The notes under the pieces were generated by a model. The model had not been told where the DNA came from and ran no database searches. It saw only the letters and a program-made list of their open reading frames with translations. A DNA stretch of 64,000 bases from Pseudarthrobacter sp. PS3-L1. Lineage in GTDB: Bacteria; Actinomycetota; Actinomycetes; Actinomycetales; Micrococcaceae. This document shows, one piece after another, positions 18,772-28,720 of the stretch. The stretch's first letter is position 1. Each line of letters opens with the position of its first letter. The stretch lies in contig NZ_JASISU010000002.1 of the NCBI RefSeq assembly GCF_030063285.1, positions 620,001 through 684,000 of the forward strand, written 5' to 3'. Position numbers and translations under genes: made by a program.

Positions 18772-20292
18772 GTGGTGAAAAATGTTGAAATCGGCCTAAG
18801 CGCGATCTCGCGTGACCTGAAAAAAGCGGCTGCTGACGCCATCGTGATTGGTGTCGGCCAGGGCAGCGATGGGCCATTCCTGCTCGAAAATCCGCTGGCT
18901 GCAAAATCAGCTGAGGCGTTGACTGAGTCCCTGAAGGCCCTTGGGGCAACTGGCGCAGCCGACCAGCTTCTTCGACTGCCAGGACTCCCGGAGACGGGAA
19001 CCAGCATCATCGCCCTGGTTGGGGCCGGAAAGGTCGACGCCGGGGGCACGCTCACGGGCGAGGTCCTGCGCCGAGCCGCAGGTTCTGCAGTCCGCCAGCT
19101 CGCGGGGACGGGTACCGTCATCCTGGCACTGCCTACCGCCACGCTCGGCGACGTTGCCGCAGTCGCCGAGGGGGCCGCCATGGGCGCCTACTCTTTCACC
19201 GAATACCGCAGCAGCACCGAAGGCCTCAAGGAGCCCGTCCGCAAAGCCGTGATCTTCACGGAATTGGCATCCGATGCGGCCCTGCCCACAGTCCTCAAGC
19301 GCGCAGGTGTGATCGGCAAGGCAGTGAACGCGACCCGCTCACTGGTCAACCAGCCCCCCAGCCACCTCTTCCCGGAATCATTTGCGGATGCCGCCAAGGA
19401 ACTCTCCAAGGGCCTGCCCGTCAAGGTCACCGTCTGGGACGAGAAGCGACTCGAAAAGGAAGGCTTCGGCGGCATCATGGGTGTCGGCAAGGGCTCCAGC
19501 CGCCAGCCGCGCCTTGTGAAGGTGGAATACTCGCCCGCCAAGGCCACCGCCAAAGTTGCCCTCGTGGGCAAGGGAATCACGTTCGACACGGGTGGAATCT
19601 CCCTCAAGCCGGCTGCCAACATGGGTGACATGAAATCGGATATGGCGGGCGCCGCCGTCGTACTGAACACGGTCCTGGCGGCAGCGGGACTTGGCCTGCC
19701 CGTCAAGGCAACGGCATGGCTCTGCATCGCTGAAAACATGCCGGGCGGGGCAGCATCCCGCCCTGCAGACGTCCTCACCATGTTTGGCGGCAAGACGGTC
19801 GAGGTCCTCAACACCGACGCCGAAGGCCGTCTGGTCATGGCTGACGGGATCGTAGCCGCCAGCGAAGAGTTCCCCGACGCTATTATCGACGTCGCGACAC
19901 TTACCGGCGCCCAGCTGATCGCGCTCGGCAACCGAACCGCCGGCATCATGGGTGCTGATTCCGTGACCGGCCCCCTCAAGGTCGCTGCTGATCGAGCCGG
20001 AGAACTCGTCTGGCCCATGCCGCTCCCCGAGGAGCTGCGTCCCAGCCTTGACTCCCAGGTTGCAGACCTTGCAAACATTGGCGAGCGTCACGGTGGAATG
20101 ATGACCGCTGCCGTCTTCCTGCAGGAGTTTGTCGGCAAGGACAAGGCCGGCGACACCATTCCATGGGCACACGTCGATATTGCAGGTCCGTCGTTCAACA
20201 ACGCGAGCCCCTACGGCTACACACCAAAGCAGGGCACCGGTTGCACCGTTCGGACGCTGGTGTCCTATCTGGAGGACCGCGCGGACTCGTAG
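18772..20292 (+). CDS. pepA: Leucyl aminopeptidase (M17 family)
   Basis: A 506-residue cytosolic aminopeptidase that releases N-terminal residues from peptides with a two-metal centre. The C-terminal catalytic domain shows VGKGITFDTGGISLKP (metal ligands Lys and Asp), MGDMKSDMAGAA, and the M17 signature NTDAEGRL. The N-terminal macro-like domain (about residues 1-170) is less conserved. The start is one of two adjacent GTG codons at 18772 and 18775, with TGAGGA about 10 bases upstream. It is divergent from the PAC2 gene and is followed by a hairpin. Confidence 0.96.
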   Translation: MVKNVEIGLSAISRDLKKAAADAIVIGVGQGSDGPFLLENPLAAKSAEALTESLKALGATGAADQLLRLPGLPETGTSIIALVGAGKVDAGGTLTGEVLRRAAGSAVRQLAGTGTVILALPTATLGDVAAVAEGAAMGAYSFTEYRSSTEGLKEPVRKAVIFTELASDAALPTVLKRAGVIGKAVNATRSLVNQPPSHLFPESFADAAKELSKGLPVKVTVWDEKRLEKEGFGGIMGVGKGSSRQPRLVKVEYSPAKATAKVALVGKGITFDTGGISLKPAANMGDMKSDMAGAAVVLNTVLAAAGLGLPVKATAWLCIAENMPGGAASRPADVLTMFGGKTVEVLNTDAEGRLVMADGIVAASEEFPDAIIDVATLTGAQLIALGNRTAGIMGADSVTGPLKVAADRAGELVWPMPLPEELRPSLDSQVADLANIGERHGGMMTAAVFLQEFVGKDKAGDTIPWAHVDIAGPSFNNASPYGYTPKQGTGCTVRTLVSYLEDRADS

Positions 20293-20606
20293 CGAATCCA
20301 CCACCACACCTATTCCCTGCGGGTGCGCACTCACCGCTCCAGCGCAAAGGCAGCACCCGCAGGGAATCCCGCCACTCCGAAGCCCGCTCAGCGGCCGTTC
20401 CGGGTAACACCGGGCCCCGTGACTCTCACCACAGGACTTCCAGAATCATGGCAGCAGGGTGGAGCATGGATAGGTGGTTCGCTAAGGTGAAGTTTGGTAG
20501 TCACAAATGCAAGGGAATCCACCTGCTGGCATAATCTCGGCAGGACAGGGTTCAAGACCAGATGATGCGTATACCCGCCTCATCATTCACGCGAGGGAGC
20601 GTCTAA
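20293..20606. other. Intergenic region between pepA and lpdA
   Basis: This 314-bp gap holds the pepA hairpin at 20312-20367 and, nearer lpdA, a CATAAT at 20530-20535 that could be a -10 element although no good -35 is seen. A GAGGGAG ribosome-binding site is at 20593-20599. I see no convincing short gene or RNA in it. Confidence 0.5.
20312..20367 (+). terminator. Hairpin after pepA
   Basis: A perfect 15-bp inverted repeat (20312-20326 with 20353-20367) with a 26-base loop lies 20 bp after the pepA stop. No T-run follows, as is common in high-GC actinobacteria. Confidence 0.65.
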
Positions 20607-21989
20607 GTGGCCGATCAGGCAACTGCGCAAGAATTCGACCTGCTGGTACTCGGCGGAGGAAGTGGCGGATACGCTGCTGCCCTGCGGGCCCGTCAACTGG
20701 GCCTAACAGTCGGCCTCATTGAAAAGGGAAAACTGGGTGGCACCTGCCTCCACAACGGCTGCATTCCCACCAAGGCACTGCTGCACTCGGCGGAACTTGC
20801 GGACCACGCCCGCGACTCTGCCAAGTACGGTGTGAACGTCAGCCTTGATGGCATCGACATGAGCGCTGTCAACTCGTACAAAGACGGCATCATCGCTGGC
20901 AAGTACAAGGGGCTGCAGGGACTCATCAAGGCCAAGGGCATCACGGTCATCGAGGGAGAAGGAAAACTCCAGGGAGCCGACACTGTTGTGGTCAACGGCA
21001 CCGCGTACAAGGGAAAGAACGTCGTGCTGGCCACGGGTTCCTACTCTCGCTCCCTTCCGGGACTGGAAATTGGCGGCAAGGTCATCACCTCTGACGAGGC
21101 CCTCAAGATGGACTACATCCCCAAGAGCGCGATCATCCTGGGCGGCGGTGTGATCGGCGTCGAGTTTGCCTCTGTCTGGAAATCCTTCGGTGTGGACGTC
21201 ACAATCATCGAGGGCCTGCCCTCGCTGGTACCCAATGAGGACGCCACGATCGTCAAGAACTTCGAGCGGGCCTTCAAGAAGCGCGGTATCAACTTCTCCA
21301 CCGGAATTTTCTTCCAGGGCGTCGAACAGAACGACGACGGCGTCAAAGTCACCCTGGTGGATGGCAAAACCTTCGAGGCTGACCTGATGCTCGTGGCCGT
21401 AGGCCGTGGGCCCGTCACAGCGAACCTCGGCTATGAAGAGGCAGGCGTCACCATCGACCGCGGCTTCGTCATCACCAACGAGCGCCTGCACACGGGAGTG
21501 GGCAACGTCTACGCCGTCGGCGACATCGTTCCGGGTGTCCAGCTCGCGCACCGTGGCTACCAGCAGGGCATCTTCGTGGCGGAGGAAATCGCAGGCCTGA
21601 AGCCGGTTGTCATTGCGGACATCAATATCCCCAAGGTCACCTACTCCGAGCCTGAGATCGCCACTGTCGGATATACCGAAAAGGCAGCCAAGGAAAAGTT
21701 CGGCGAAGACCAGATCCAGACCCAGGAATACAACCTTGCCGGCAATGGCAAGAGCTCCATCCTCGGCACTGCTGGCTTGGTCAAGCTGGTCCGCCAGAAG
21801 GACGGTCCCGTGGTGGGGGTCCACATGATCGGTTCGCGTATGGGCGAACAGGTCGGCGAAGCACAGCTGATCGTGAACTGGGAAGCCTACCCAGAAGACG
21901 TAGCCCAGCTCCTGCACGCCCACCCCACCCAGAACGAGGCTCTCGGCGAAGCCCACCTCGCACTGGCTGGCAAAGCCCTGCACGGCTGA
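20607..21989 (+). CDS. lpdA: Dihydrolipoyl dehydrogenase (E3)
   Basis: Lpd (460 residues) is the FAD/NAD flavoenzyme that reoxidises dihydrolipoyl groups of 2-oxoacid dehydrogenase complexes. The FAD-binding GGGSGGYAAALRA, the redox disulfide GGTCLHNGCIPTKALL (about residues 41-56), the NAD-binding GGGVIGVEFASVW and the C-terminal catalytic base region HAHPTQNEALGEAH (His-x4-Glu) are all intact. The start is GTG 20607 with GAGGGAG seven bases upstream. It precedes the E2 gene, from which it is separated by a hairpin; no E1 gene is in the window. Confidence 0.97.
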   Translation: MADQATAQEFDLLVLGGGSGGYAAALRARQLGLTVGLIEKGKLGGTCLHNGCIPTKALLHSAELADHARDSAKYGVNVSLDGIDMSAVNSYKDGIIAGKYKGLQGLIKAKGITVIEGEGKLQGADTVVVNGTAYKGKNVVLATGSYSRSLPGLEIGGKVITSDEALKMDYIPKSAIILGGGVIGVEFASVWKSFGVDVTIIEGLPSLVPNEDATIVKNFERAFKKRGINFSTGIFFQGVEQNDDGVKVTLVDGKTFEADLMLVAVGRGPVTANLGYEEAGVTIDRGFVITNERLHTGVGNVYAVGDIVPGVQLAHRGYQQGIFVAEEIAGLKPVVIADINIPKVTYSEPEIATVGYTEKAAKEKFGEDQIQTQEYNLAGNGKSSILGTAGLVKLVRQKDGPVVGVHMIGSRMGEQVGEAQLIVNWEAYPEDVAQLLHAHPTQNEALGEAHLALAGKALHG

Positions 21990-22012
21990 TTTTCCGCAGC
22001 ACCCTGAGCCTG

Positions 22013-22041
22013 GTGCACCCTGCATGATCCGCAGGGTGCAC
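22013..22041 (+). terminator. Hairpin between lpdA and the E2 gene
   Basis: A perfect 11-bp inverted repeat (22013-22023 with 22031-22041) with a 7-base loop lies 23 bp after the lpdA stop. There is no T-run. It may terminate or attenuate, so the two genes need not be one simple operon. Confidence 0.55.
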
Positions 22042-22102
22042 TAAGCTCAAACCCAGTCAGCAATCATCCGCACTAAAGATCAATAAGGAGAACGGGGACG
22101 AC

Positions 22103-23854
22103 ATGTCTGAATCCGTTAACTTGCCCGCCCTCGGTGAGAGCGTCACCGAAGGAACCGTCACCCGCTGGCTCAAGCAGGTAGGTGACCGGGTAGAGGTGGA
22201 CGAGCCGCTGCTCGAGGTTTCCACCGACAAAGTAGACACCGAAATCCCCTCTCCGATCGCTGGCGTGATCGAGGAAATCCTGGTGGCCGAGGACGAGACT
22301 GCAGAAGTTGGTGCACCACTGGTCCGCATCGGCGACGGAAGCGGCGCCTCGGGTGATGCCCCGGCTGAGGAAGCGCCTGCAGCAGAAGCACCCTCCACCG
22401 AGGCCGAGCCGTCAGCGGCACAAGAGGCACCCGCGCAGGAAGAAGCCCCGGCAACCGAGGCATCGCCGGAACCTTCGGGCGACAGCCACGAGGTAACACT
22501 CCCGGCCCTGGGTGAGAGCGTCACCGAGGGAACAGTCACCCGCTGGCTGAAATCCGTTGGTGACAGTGTTGAGGTCGATGAGCCGCTGCTGGAGGTCTCT
22601 ACCGACAAGGTTGATACAGAGATCCCCTCCCCGGTGGCCGGCACGCTCCAGGAAATCCGCGTGAACGAGGACGAAACGGCAGAGGTCGGCTCCGTCCTGG
22701 CAGTCATCGGTTCCGGTGCAGCACCCAAGGCTGAGGCGCCGAAGGCTGAAGCTCCCGTAGCCGCTGAGCCCAAGGAAGCACCCAAAGCCGAGGCACCTGC
22801 ACAGAAGACTCCTACGCCGGCAGCTCCCAAGGAAGCACCGAAGTCGGCGCCCACGGAGGCTCCGAAAAAAGAGGCACCCAAAGCCGAAGCTCCGAAAGCC
22901 GAGACGGCCTCGACCGGGAGTGAATCAGGCTACGTCACTCCCCTCGTCCGCAAACTCGCCAACCAGCACGGCATTGATATTTCCTCGCTCAAGGGCACTG
23001 GTGTTGGCGGCCGCATCCGCAAGCAGGACGTTGAGGCAGCCGCTGAGGCCAAGTCCGCACCTGCAGCGACAAAGCCAAACCCAGCAGCCTCACCGGCCGC
23101 GTCTGCCGCGCCAAGCGCAGCAGCATCGTCATTGCGTGGCACCTCCCAGAAGGCTCCGCGGATCCGTCAGGTGATCGCCCGTAGAATGCGCGAGTCCCTG
23201 GAAGTCTCCACCCAGCTGACGCAGGTGCACGAGGTCGATATGACCAAGGTTGCCAAGCTCCGGTTGCGTGCCAAGAACTCCTTCCAGGCCCAAAACGGGG
23301 TCAAGCTCACGTTCCTGCCGTTTATTGCCAAGGCTGTTGCTGAAGCCCTCAAGCAGCACCCGAAGCTGAACGCTGAATACGACGAGGCCAAGCAGGAGAT
23401 CACGTACCACAATGCCGAGCACCTTGCCATTGCGGTGGACACGGACAAGGGTCTGCTTGTTCCGGTCATCTCCGACGCCGGTAACCTGAACCTTGCTGGC
23501 CTTGCTGGCAAGATCGCCGACATTGCCGGCCGCACCCGCGACGGCAAGATCGGCCCCGACGAACTGTCTGGCGGTACCTTCTCGATCACCAACATTGGCT
23601 CAGTAGGCGCGCTGTTTGACACCCCGATCATCAACCAGCCCCAGGTTGGAATCCTGGGGACGGGTGCGATCGTCAAGCGCGCAGTTGTTGTCGCTGACGA
23701 GAACGGCGACGATTCACTGGCAATTCGCTCCATGATGTACCTCTCACTGACGTACGATCACCGTCTCGTGGACGGCGCTGACGCGGGTCGGTTCCTGCAA
23801 ACGCTGAAGGCCCGGCTTGAAGAAGGCGCCTTCGAAGCGGACCTGGGACTCTAA
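22103..23854 (+). CDS. sucB: Dihydrolipoamide acyltransferase (E2), two lipoyl domains
   Basis: This 583-residue E2 subunit of a 2-oxoacid dehydrogenase complex (2-oxoglutarate and, in related actinobacteria, pyruvate) carries two nearly identical lipoyl domains at about residues 2-77 and 131-206. Each has the lipoylation lysine in [14 protein letters not shown]. Ala/Pro/Glu/Lys-rich linkers follow (about 80-130 and 210-270), then a peripheral E1/E3-binding domain ([20 protein letters not shown]) and the catalytic domain with [17 protein letters not shown] (His-x3-Asp-Gly). AAGGAG lies upstream of the ATG. The lipoyl-attachment and synthesis genes lipB-lipA lie 8 kb downstream. Confidence 0.95.
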   Translation: MSESVNLPALGESVTEGTVTRWLKQVGDRVEVDEPLLEVSTDKVDTEIPSPIAGVIEEILVAEDETAEVGAPLVRIGDGSGASGDAPAEEAPAAEAPSTEAEPSAAQEAPAQEEAPATEASPEPSGDSHEVTLPALGESVTEGTVTRWLKSVGDSVEVDEPLLEVSTDKVDTEIPSPVAGTLQEIRVNEDETAEVGSVLAVIGSGAAPKAEAPKAEAPVAAEPKEAPKAEAPAQKTPTPAAPKEAPKSAPTEAPKKEAPKAEAPKAETASTGSESGYVTPLVRKLANQHGIDISSLKGTGVGGRIRKQDVEAAAEAKSAPAATKPNPAASPAASAAPSAAASSLRGTSQKAPRIRQVIARRMRESLEVSTQLTQVHEVDMTKVAKLRLRAKNSFQAQNGVKLTFLPFIAKAVAEALKQHPKLNAEYDEAKQEITYHNAEHLAIAVDTDKGLLVPVISDAGNLNLAGLAGKIADIAGRTRDGKIGPDELSGGTFSITNIGSVGALFDTPIINQPQVGILGTGAIVKRAVVVADENGDDSLAIRSMMYLSLTYDHRLVDGADAGRFLQTLKARLEEGAFEADLGL

Positions 23855-23869
23855 GGAAGCAACCTGAAA

Positions 23870-23911
23870 AACGCCCCCTGCCACAGTGGAAACACTGTGG
23901 CAGGGGGCGTT
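23870..23911. terminator. Strong hairpin after the E2 gene
   Basis: A perfect 19-bp inverted repeat with a GAAA loop (23870-23888 with 23893-23911) lies 15 bp after the stop. On the + strand there is no T-run, but on the - strand the stem would be followed by a short T-tract, so it could work in both directions. Confidence 0.8.
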
Positions 23912-23991
23912 GGCGTTGGATCAGCCTGTTCGCCTGCGCATCAGGTGCTCGAATTCCACCGTCCCACAGCACCACTGGCTAAGCTGGTGCC

Positions 23992-24342
23992 ATGCAAATC
24001 GTTTATAGCCTCCTCGTCTTCCTTCATATCGTCGGCGCAACAATGATCGTCGGTATCTGGATCGGCAACATGAAGTCCCCGACAGTCCACCCACGCCAGT
24101 TCGATGGAGCAGTCCTCCAGCTCTTAACCGGTATCGCAATGATGGGACTCATCCCAGTACTGGACATTGATGCCAACTACTTCAAACTCGGCATCAAATT
24201 TGCTATTGCACTGGCGGTTGGAGTGCTGGCATTCATCGGCCGGAGGCAGTACAAGCGTGGTGATGGCGTGGACAAGGCCCTTGCGCACTCCGTGGGCGGA
24301 CTGGCCCTGTTGAACGTGGCTATCGCGACCATCTGGAACTGA
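23992..24342 (+). CDS. Small four-helix integral membrane protein
   Basis: A 116-residue protein with four hydrophobic segments (about residues 3-25, 40-58, 66-82 and 94-114) and little outside the membrane. Histidines occur at FLHIVGA near the N-terminus, KSPTVHPRQF and LAHSVGG, which could be cofactor or metal ligands, but I recognise no defined family. It may be distantly related to heme-binding or CopD-like membrane domains. It stands between two hairpin terminators and is probably transcribed alone. Confidence 0.75.
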   Translation: MQIVYSLLVFLHIVGATMIVGIWIGNMKSPTVHPRQFDGAVLQLLTGIAMMGLIPVLDIDANYFKLGIKFAIALAVGVLAFIGRRQYKRGDGVDKALAHSVGGLALLNVAIATIWN

Positions 24343-24511
24343 CCGGCATCATCGACAGCAGTTCCTTGGCGGTGCGGTCCACCTGTCCAAGGCCTACTGA
24401 AAATCATCTGAGAGCGGACAGACGGTGCGTCAGCTCGTAAGTATCCTTAGGATCATTGCTGGAGGGTCTGGCAGATGCCGGACCCGAGTTGAACATCTCA
24501 GAGGAGTGGAC

Positions 24512-24940
24512 ATGGCAGTAACACGCAGCGCACACACTGTATGGAACGGAAACCTCATGGAAGGGTCCGGAAACACGACCCTTGACACCTCCGGCCTCGG
24601 GACCTTTGATGTCACATGGAAGGCCCGCTCGGAGGCTGCCGAAGGAAAGACCAGCCCTGAGGAGCTCATTGCCGCAGCCCATTCAGCCTGCTTCTCGATG
24701 GCGTTCAGCAACGCGCTGGCCGAGGCTGGCCACACCGCCGAGGAAATCAACACAAAGTCTGACGTTGGCTTCAAGCCCGGAGTTGGCATTACCGGCAGCC
24801 ACCTGACTCTGGAAGCGCGCGTTCCGGGCATTTCCGAGGAAGATTTCCAGCGCATCGCCGGAGAGGCCAAGACAGGCTGCCCCGTTTCCGCCGCGCTGAC
24901 AGGCATTGACATCACCCTGGATGCAACACTGAAGTCCTAA
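24512..24940 (+). CDS. OsmC family peroxiredoxin-like protein
   Basis: A 142-residue OsmC/Ohr-type thiol peroxidase that reduces organic hydroperoxides. The two reactive cysteines are visible in AAHSACFSMAFS (about residue 57) and EAKTGCPVSAAL (about residue 123), with the usual spacing, and the opening HTVWNGNLMEGSGN is typical of OsmC rather than Ohr. The start is the ATG at 24512, which has GAGGAG five bases upstream; the frame is open further upstream without a better start. A terminator follows at 24955. Confidence 0.92.
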   Translation: MAVTRSAHTVWNGNLMEGSGNTTLDTSGLGTFDVTWKARSEAAEGKTSPEELIAAAHSACFSMAFSNALAEAGHTAEEINTKSDVGFKPGVGITGSHLTLEARVPGISEEDFQRIAGEAKTGCPVSAALTGIDITLDATLKS

Positions 24941-24954
24941 TCATTCCGGGCATA

Positions 24955-24998
24955 CGAAGAGGCCCCGCTACCGGTTTCCCGGTGGCGGGGCCTCTTCG
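24955..24998 (+). terminator. Terminator hairpin after osmC-like gene
   Basis: A 20-bp stem (24955-24974 with 24979-24998, one G-U pair) with a 4-base loop follows the osmC-like stop by 14 bp. It may also serve the convergent tricorn-like gene, whose stop is 45 bp away. Confidence 0.8.
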
Positions 24999-25043
24999 CT
25001 GTCTGACCACACCGTGGCCCACGTTTTTCTTTCCTAGGGTCGC

Positions 25044-28000
25044 CTACTTCTTCCGGGGCGGAAGCGGAGCCGGCTTCAGCGTCCGGTAGCCTTCCCGTGC
25101 AGGAGGCAAGTCGGTAGGCAGCTCCTGGATCATTTCCTTCAGCGCACCGATACCGTATTCAAGTTGGGGGTCTCCTCCAGCAGCGTACGCGTGCGGAGGG
25201 AAGAGCACCTCAATGTCAGGATCCACGCCGTAGTTTTCCACGCTCCAGCCAACACCCCCGGTAAACCAGGTTGCATACCGCGGCTGGGTGACACCTGTCC
25301 CATCCGCAAGTGCGTACCGGTTGTCGATCCCCACGACGCCGCCCCACGTCCGGGTGCCAATGACAGGCCCTATCCCCCGCAATTTGGAGACTTGCGTGAT
25401 GATGTCCCCATCCGATCCAGCAAATTCGTCGGTGATGATAATGACGGGCCCGCGTGGCGCGTGATGTGGATACGTTTCAGGCCGTTCCCCACGTGGCATG
25501 GACCAGCCTGTAACCTTCCGACCGATCAGCTCGGCCACCAGCTGCGACGTGTGCCCGCCGCGGTTGCGTCGGACGTCGACAATCAGGCCATCCAGCGCCG
25601 CTTCAGAATCCAGGTCGCGGTGCAACTGGGCCCAGCCATGGGCCATCATGTCCGGGACATGCAGGTAACCATAGCGCCCATCCGACGCCTCCCGGACAGT
25701 CCGCCTGTTGCCCGCCACCCATTCCTGGTACCGCAGACGTTCTTCGTCCTTCATGGGAACAACTGCAACGCGCCGTTCAACCCCGGCAGCCGCGCCATGG
25801 GAATCACCGTTCCGGACGGTCAACTCAACAGCCCTCCCGGCGGCCCCCACCAAAAGCATCGCCGGCGTAGTTCGCTCTGCCAACGTGACGCCGTCGACCG
25901 CCAAGAGGACATCCCCCTTGCGTACATTCACACCGGGCCGCGTCAGCGGCGAGGTAGCGAGCGGATCAGACGACTCGCCAGCGAGTACCCGGGTGACTTC
26001 CCACCCAGATTCCGTCTGTTCCAAATCTGCGCCCAGGCGACCCTGTGCCCGGCTGTCCTTCTCTGCCACAGCGAAGGGCCTGACATAGGCGTGGGACGTT
26101 CCGAGTTCTCCGTTGACTTCCCAGAGCACGTCCACAAGGTCATCATGGGAACCCAGCCGGTCCACTAGTGGCAGGTAACGGGCGCGCACTTCCTCCCAGT
26201 CCTGTCCTGCCATGTCAGCTGCCCAGAAGAAATCACGTTGCAGGCGCCAGGCTTCGTTGAATGCCTGGTGCCACGACTGCACCGGATCAAGCAACACACG
26301 GATACGGGTCAAGTCCACGGTCAGCAAGGTGCCCTTCTCCTCGTCCGCCTTGGCGTCTGCGGGGACCACAGTCACTTTCTTCTCGTGGACCACCACCAGT
26401 TTTTTACCATCCGCCGAAACCCGATACGTGGACGCGGCCTCTACAAGTTTGGTTGCCTTTCGCCGGTCCAGGTCGAAGCGGGTGAGCGACGCTGGAGTGT
26501 CTTTGTCGTCCTGTGCAGCCCGGCCGTCACCCAAAACCCCGCTCAGGGGCGTGTCCAGCCACAGGAGTGCTCCTTCCACGGCACTGAGCTTCGAGTAGTT
26601 TCCCTGTGTCACAGGCACCGTGATGATCCGAAGCGCCAGGCCTTCCCGGTCCACAGACACCGGCTGCTGAAATTTCGTCTCTCCATCGGCTCGACCTACG
26701 GGACTGTCGTTGCGCTCCGAAACTGAGTCGCCATCCGGGACGAAGGCGGTAGGGCCGAAGGGCGACGGGGTGTCGGCCGCCAGAGCCACAAGGTAGGGCT
26801 TGATGGGCGTAGGAAACGACAGGTCAAAGGCGTGCCCGTCGTACACCGGATCGAAGCTTCGGTTGGAGAGGAAGGCAAGAAAACGTCCGTCGGGGGTGAA
26901 CGCCGGTGAGTCATCGTTGAAGCGGCCGTCTGTAACGTCAATAATGGCTGCTTGCTGGTCTGCGACCCGCGCCATACGAAGCCTGCTCCGCGAACCGAAT
27001 GCTGTCACGGGCTCACTCCAGGCGAGCCAGGCGGAATCAGCGGACCAGCAAAGATCCGTAATGGTGCCGTCTCCGATGCTGCTGACAAGGCGCAGGGACC
27101 TCGTGAGCGTATCGAGCACATAGACCTCACCGAATGCCGTTGCGAGCGCCACCGAAGCACCATCAGGGCTTGCTTCCAGGGCACTGGCCCGTCCACCCGA
27201 AGGAATGGGAAAAGACTCATTCCCGGAGGGGCTCAAAACCTGTTCAGCTGTATCGGGGGCTGCTGCGGTATCCGCCGCAGTGATGTTACGTTCAGCCGCT
27301 TTGCCTTCCAGAGCCTTGCCCGCGGACGCGCCATTTGCAGAAGCCATGCTTTCCAGTGGACTGCTGGCGACTCCGCCACCGGTTTTATCAGGTCTGCCTG
27401 GAACTGTTCCAGTTGCTGCTGGAATTGGCCGCGGGAGGACGGCGTCGTCCTCGCTGGGTTCACGAAACCCCGTTGACGGTGTCGCTAAGCTCTCCCCCTG
27501 CTGTGGCGCAGCGTTGCTGGCTGCTGCCACAGCAGTCCTGTCGGGGCCCGATCCTGAAGTGGAGGCAATGTCCCGCAGGAAAAGTGCTTCTTCGCCACCG
27601 TGGTCCGCCACATAGGCAATTCGGCCGCCCGCAACGGGACGCGGTAGCCGGCCACGCACACCGGTCGTGCCCTCGACCACGCGGGAGGGGCCATCCTTGT
27701 GGCTGAGCCAGTGAATGGTCCCGTGGGCCTCGACGGCGCTGGATTTACCCGTTGCGTCGGGCACTACTTCGCCAAGATGCTTGCTGACGTTCAGCGGTAC
27801 CGGCCGCCGGTTGGCGGAGGCTGAACCGAGGCGGATCTCCACTTCCCGAGGCTCCGACTCCAGATTCTCAAGAATCCACAGCTCTCCGGCAGACTCGAAA
27901 GCAACCCTCGTGCCGTCAGTGGTCGCGTGGCGGACGTAGTAGTCCTGGTGGTCAGTATGCCGGCGCACATCTTTCCCATTGGGCAGAGCCGAATAAAGGT

Positions 28001-28646
28001 TCCCATACCCCTCGTGGTCCGAGAGGAAAGCGATACGTCCCTTGACCCACAGCGGATCCGTAAGGTTACCGTCAAGTTCCGGCAATAGCCTGTCGAATTC
28101 ACCGTTGCCGTCCGCATCGATCCACAGTTTCCCGGCAGTGCCCCCACGGTAACGCTTCCACCAGGCAGGCTCACGGGAAAGAACGCTGGAAAGTACCACT
28201 GGCCGTTCATCGCCCACCTCTGGGCCAAAGGCCACACACTCCACGGGCCCGAACGGCAATTCCTCTGACCAGCCACCCTGCAGGGGAACCCGGTACGCGT
28301 GTGTGTGCCTGGATTCGGCTTGTCGGAAGCCGCTGGTGACGACAGCGTCACCGGCGGCTGTAAAACCCTTGAGCTTCGTGCTGGCATGCCCAAAGTACGT
28401 CAGTTGACGGTAGTCACCACCGTCAACATCCGCTGTAACCACTTCAGGGGACGTTCCCTGGATCACCGTCCACACCAAGCGCTTGCCATCCGGTGAAAAT
28501 CGCGGATTCTTCGCCGGCAACTGAAGTGCTGAGACACGCCAGGCACGGCCTCCGGACACCGGAGCCATCCAGACATCATCTTCTGCAACGAACGTCAGAA
28601 GGTCGCCATGCACGTGTGGATAACGGAGGTAGCTTGAAGAAGTCAT
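25044..28646 (-). CDS. Tricorn-type S41 serine protease
   Basis: A 1200-residue cytosolic protease resembling the tricorn core protease, which trims oligopeptides. The N-terminal half forms beta-propellers with TolB-like repeats (SPDGKRLVW, TPDGRFLAFLSN). A C-terminal part holds the helical domain, a PDZ domain (GDVLLAVDGVTLAE) and the S41 peptidase core. The tricorn catalytic set is visible as GTSHAYVRPF (Ser-His of the tetrad) and DEFAGSDGDIIT (nucleophile Ser followed by Asp). Between the two propellers there is a low-complexity stretch of about 130 residues rich in Ala/Ser/Pro/Gly that looks like an insertion. The ATG at 28646 is preferred over a TTG one codon earlier. Confidence 0.92.
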   Translation of the reverse strand: MTSSSYLRYPHVHGDLLTFVAEDDVWMAPVSGGRAWRVSALQLPAKNPRFSPDGKRLVWTVIQGTSPEVVTADVDGGDYRQLTYFGHASTKLKGFTAAGDAVVTSGFRQAESRHTHAYRVPLQGGWSEELPFGPVECVAFGPEVGDERPVVLSSVLSREPAWWKRYRGGTAGKLWIDADGNGEFDRLLPELDGNLTDPLWVKGRIAFLSDHEGYGNLYSALPNGKDVRRHTDHQDYYVRHATTDGTRVAFESAGELWILENLESEPREVEIRLGSASANRRPVPLNVSKHLGEVVPDATGKSSAVEAHGTIHWLSHKDGPSRVVEGTTGVRGRLPRPVAGGRIAYVADHGGEEALFLRDIASTSGSGPDRTAVAAASNAAPQQGESLATPSTGFREPSEDDAVLPRPIPAATGTVPGRPDKTGGGVASSPLESMASANGASAGKALEGKAAERNITAADTAAAPDTAEQVLSPSGNESFPIPSGGRASALEASPDGASVALATAFGEVYVLDTLTRSLRLVSSIGDGTITDLCWSADSAWLAWSEPVTAFGSRSRLRMARVADQQAAIIDVTDGRFNDDSPAFTPDGRFLAFLSNRSFDPVYDGHAFDLSFPTPIKPYLVALAADTPSPFGPTAFVPDGDSVSERNDSPVGRADGETKFQQPVSVDREGLALRIITVPVTQGNYSKLSAVEGALLWLDTPLSGVLGDGRAAQDDKDTPASLTRFDLDRRKATKLVEAASTYRVSADGKKLVVVHEKKVTVVPADAKADEEKGTLLTVDLTRIRVLLDPVQSWHQAFNEAWRLQRDFFWAADMAGQDWEEVRARYLPLVDRLGSHDDLVDVLWEVNGELGTSHAYVRPFAVAEKDSRAQGRLGADLEQTESGWEVTRVLAGESSDPLATSPLTRPGVNVRKGDVLLAVDGVTLAERTTPAMLLVGAAGRAVELTVRNGDSHGAAAGVERRVAVVPMKDEERLRYQEWVAGNRRTVREASDGRYGYLHVPDMMAHGWAQLHRDLDSEAALDGLIVDVRRNRGGHTSQLVAELIGRKVTGWSMPRGERPETYPHHAPRGPVIIITDEFAGSDGDIITQVSKLRGIGPVIGTRTWGGVVGIDNRYALADGTGVTQPRYATWFTGGVGWSVENYGVDPDIEVLFPPHAYAAGGDPQLEYGIGALKEMIQELPTDLPPAREGYRTLKPAPLPPRKK

Positions 28647-28720
28647 CAAATGATCATAGTCACGACGCGTGGGGCTGGTGGGGAGGTGCCAACCGCGCGC
28701 CAGCCGTGATCTTATGGAAC

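Noticed and set aside
20703-22025. 440-codon open frame antisense to lpdA
   Set aside because: Fully covered by an intact lpdA with catalytic motifs; the antisense product is low-complexity and lacks any conserved domain.
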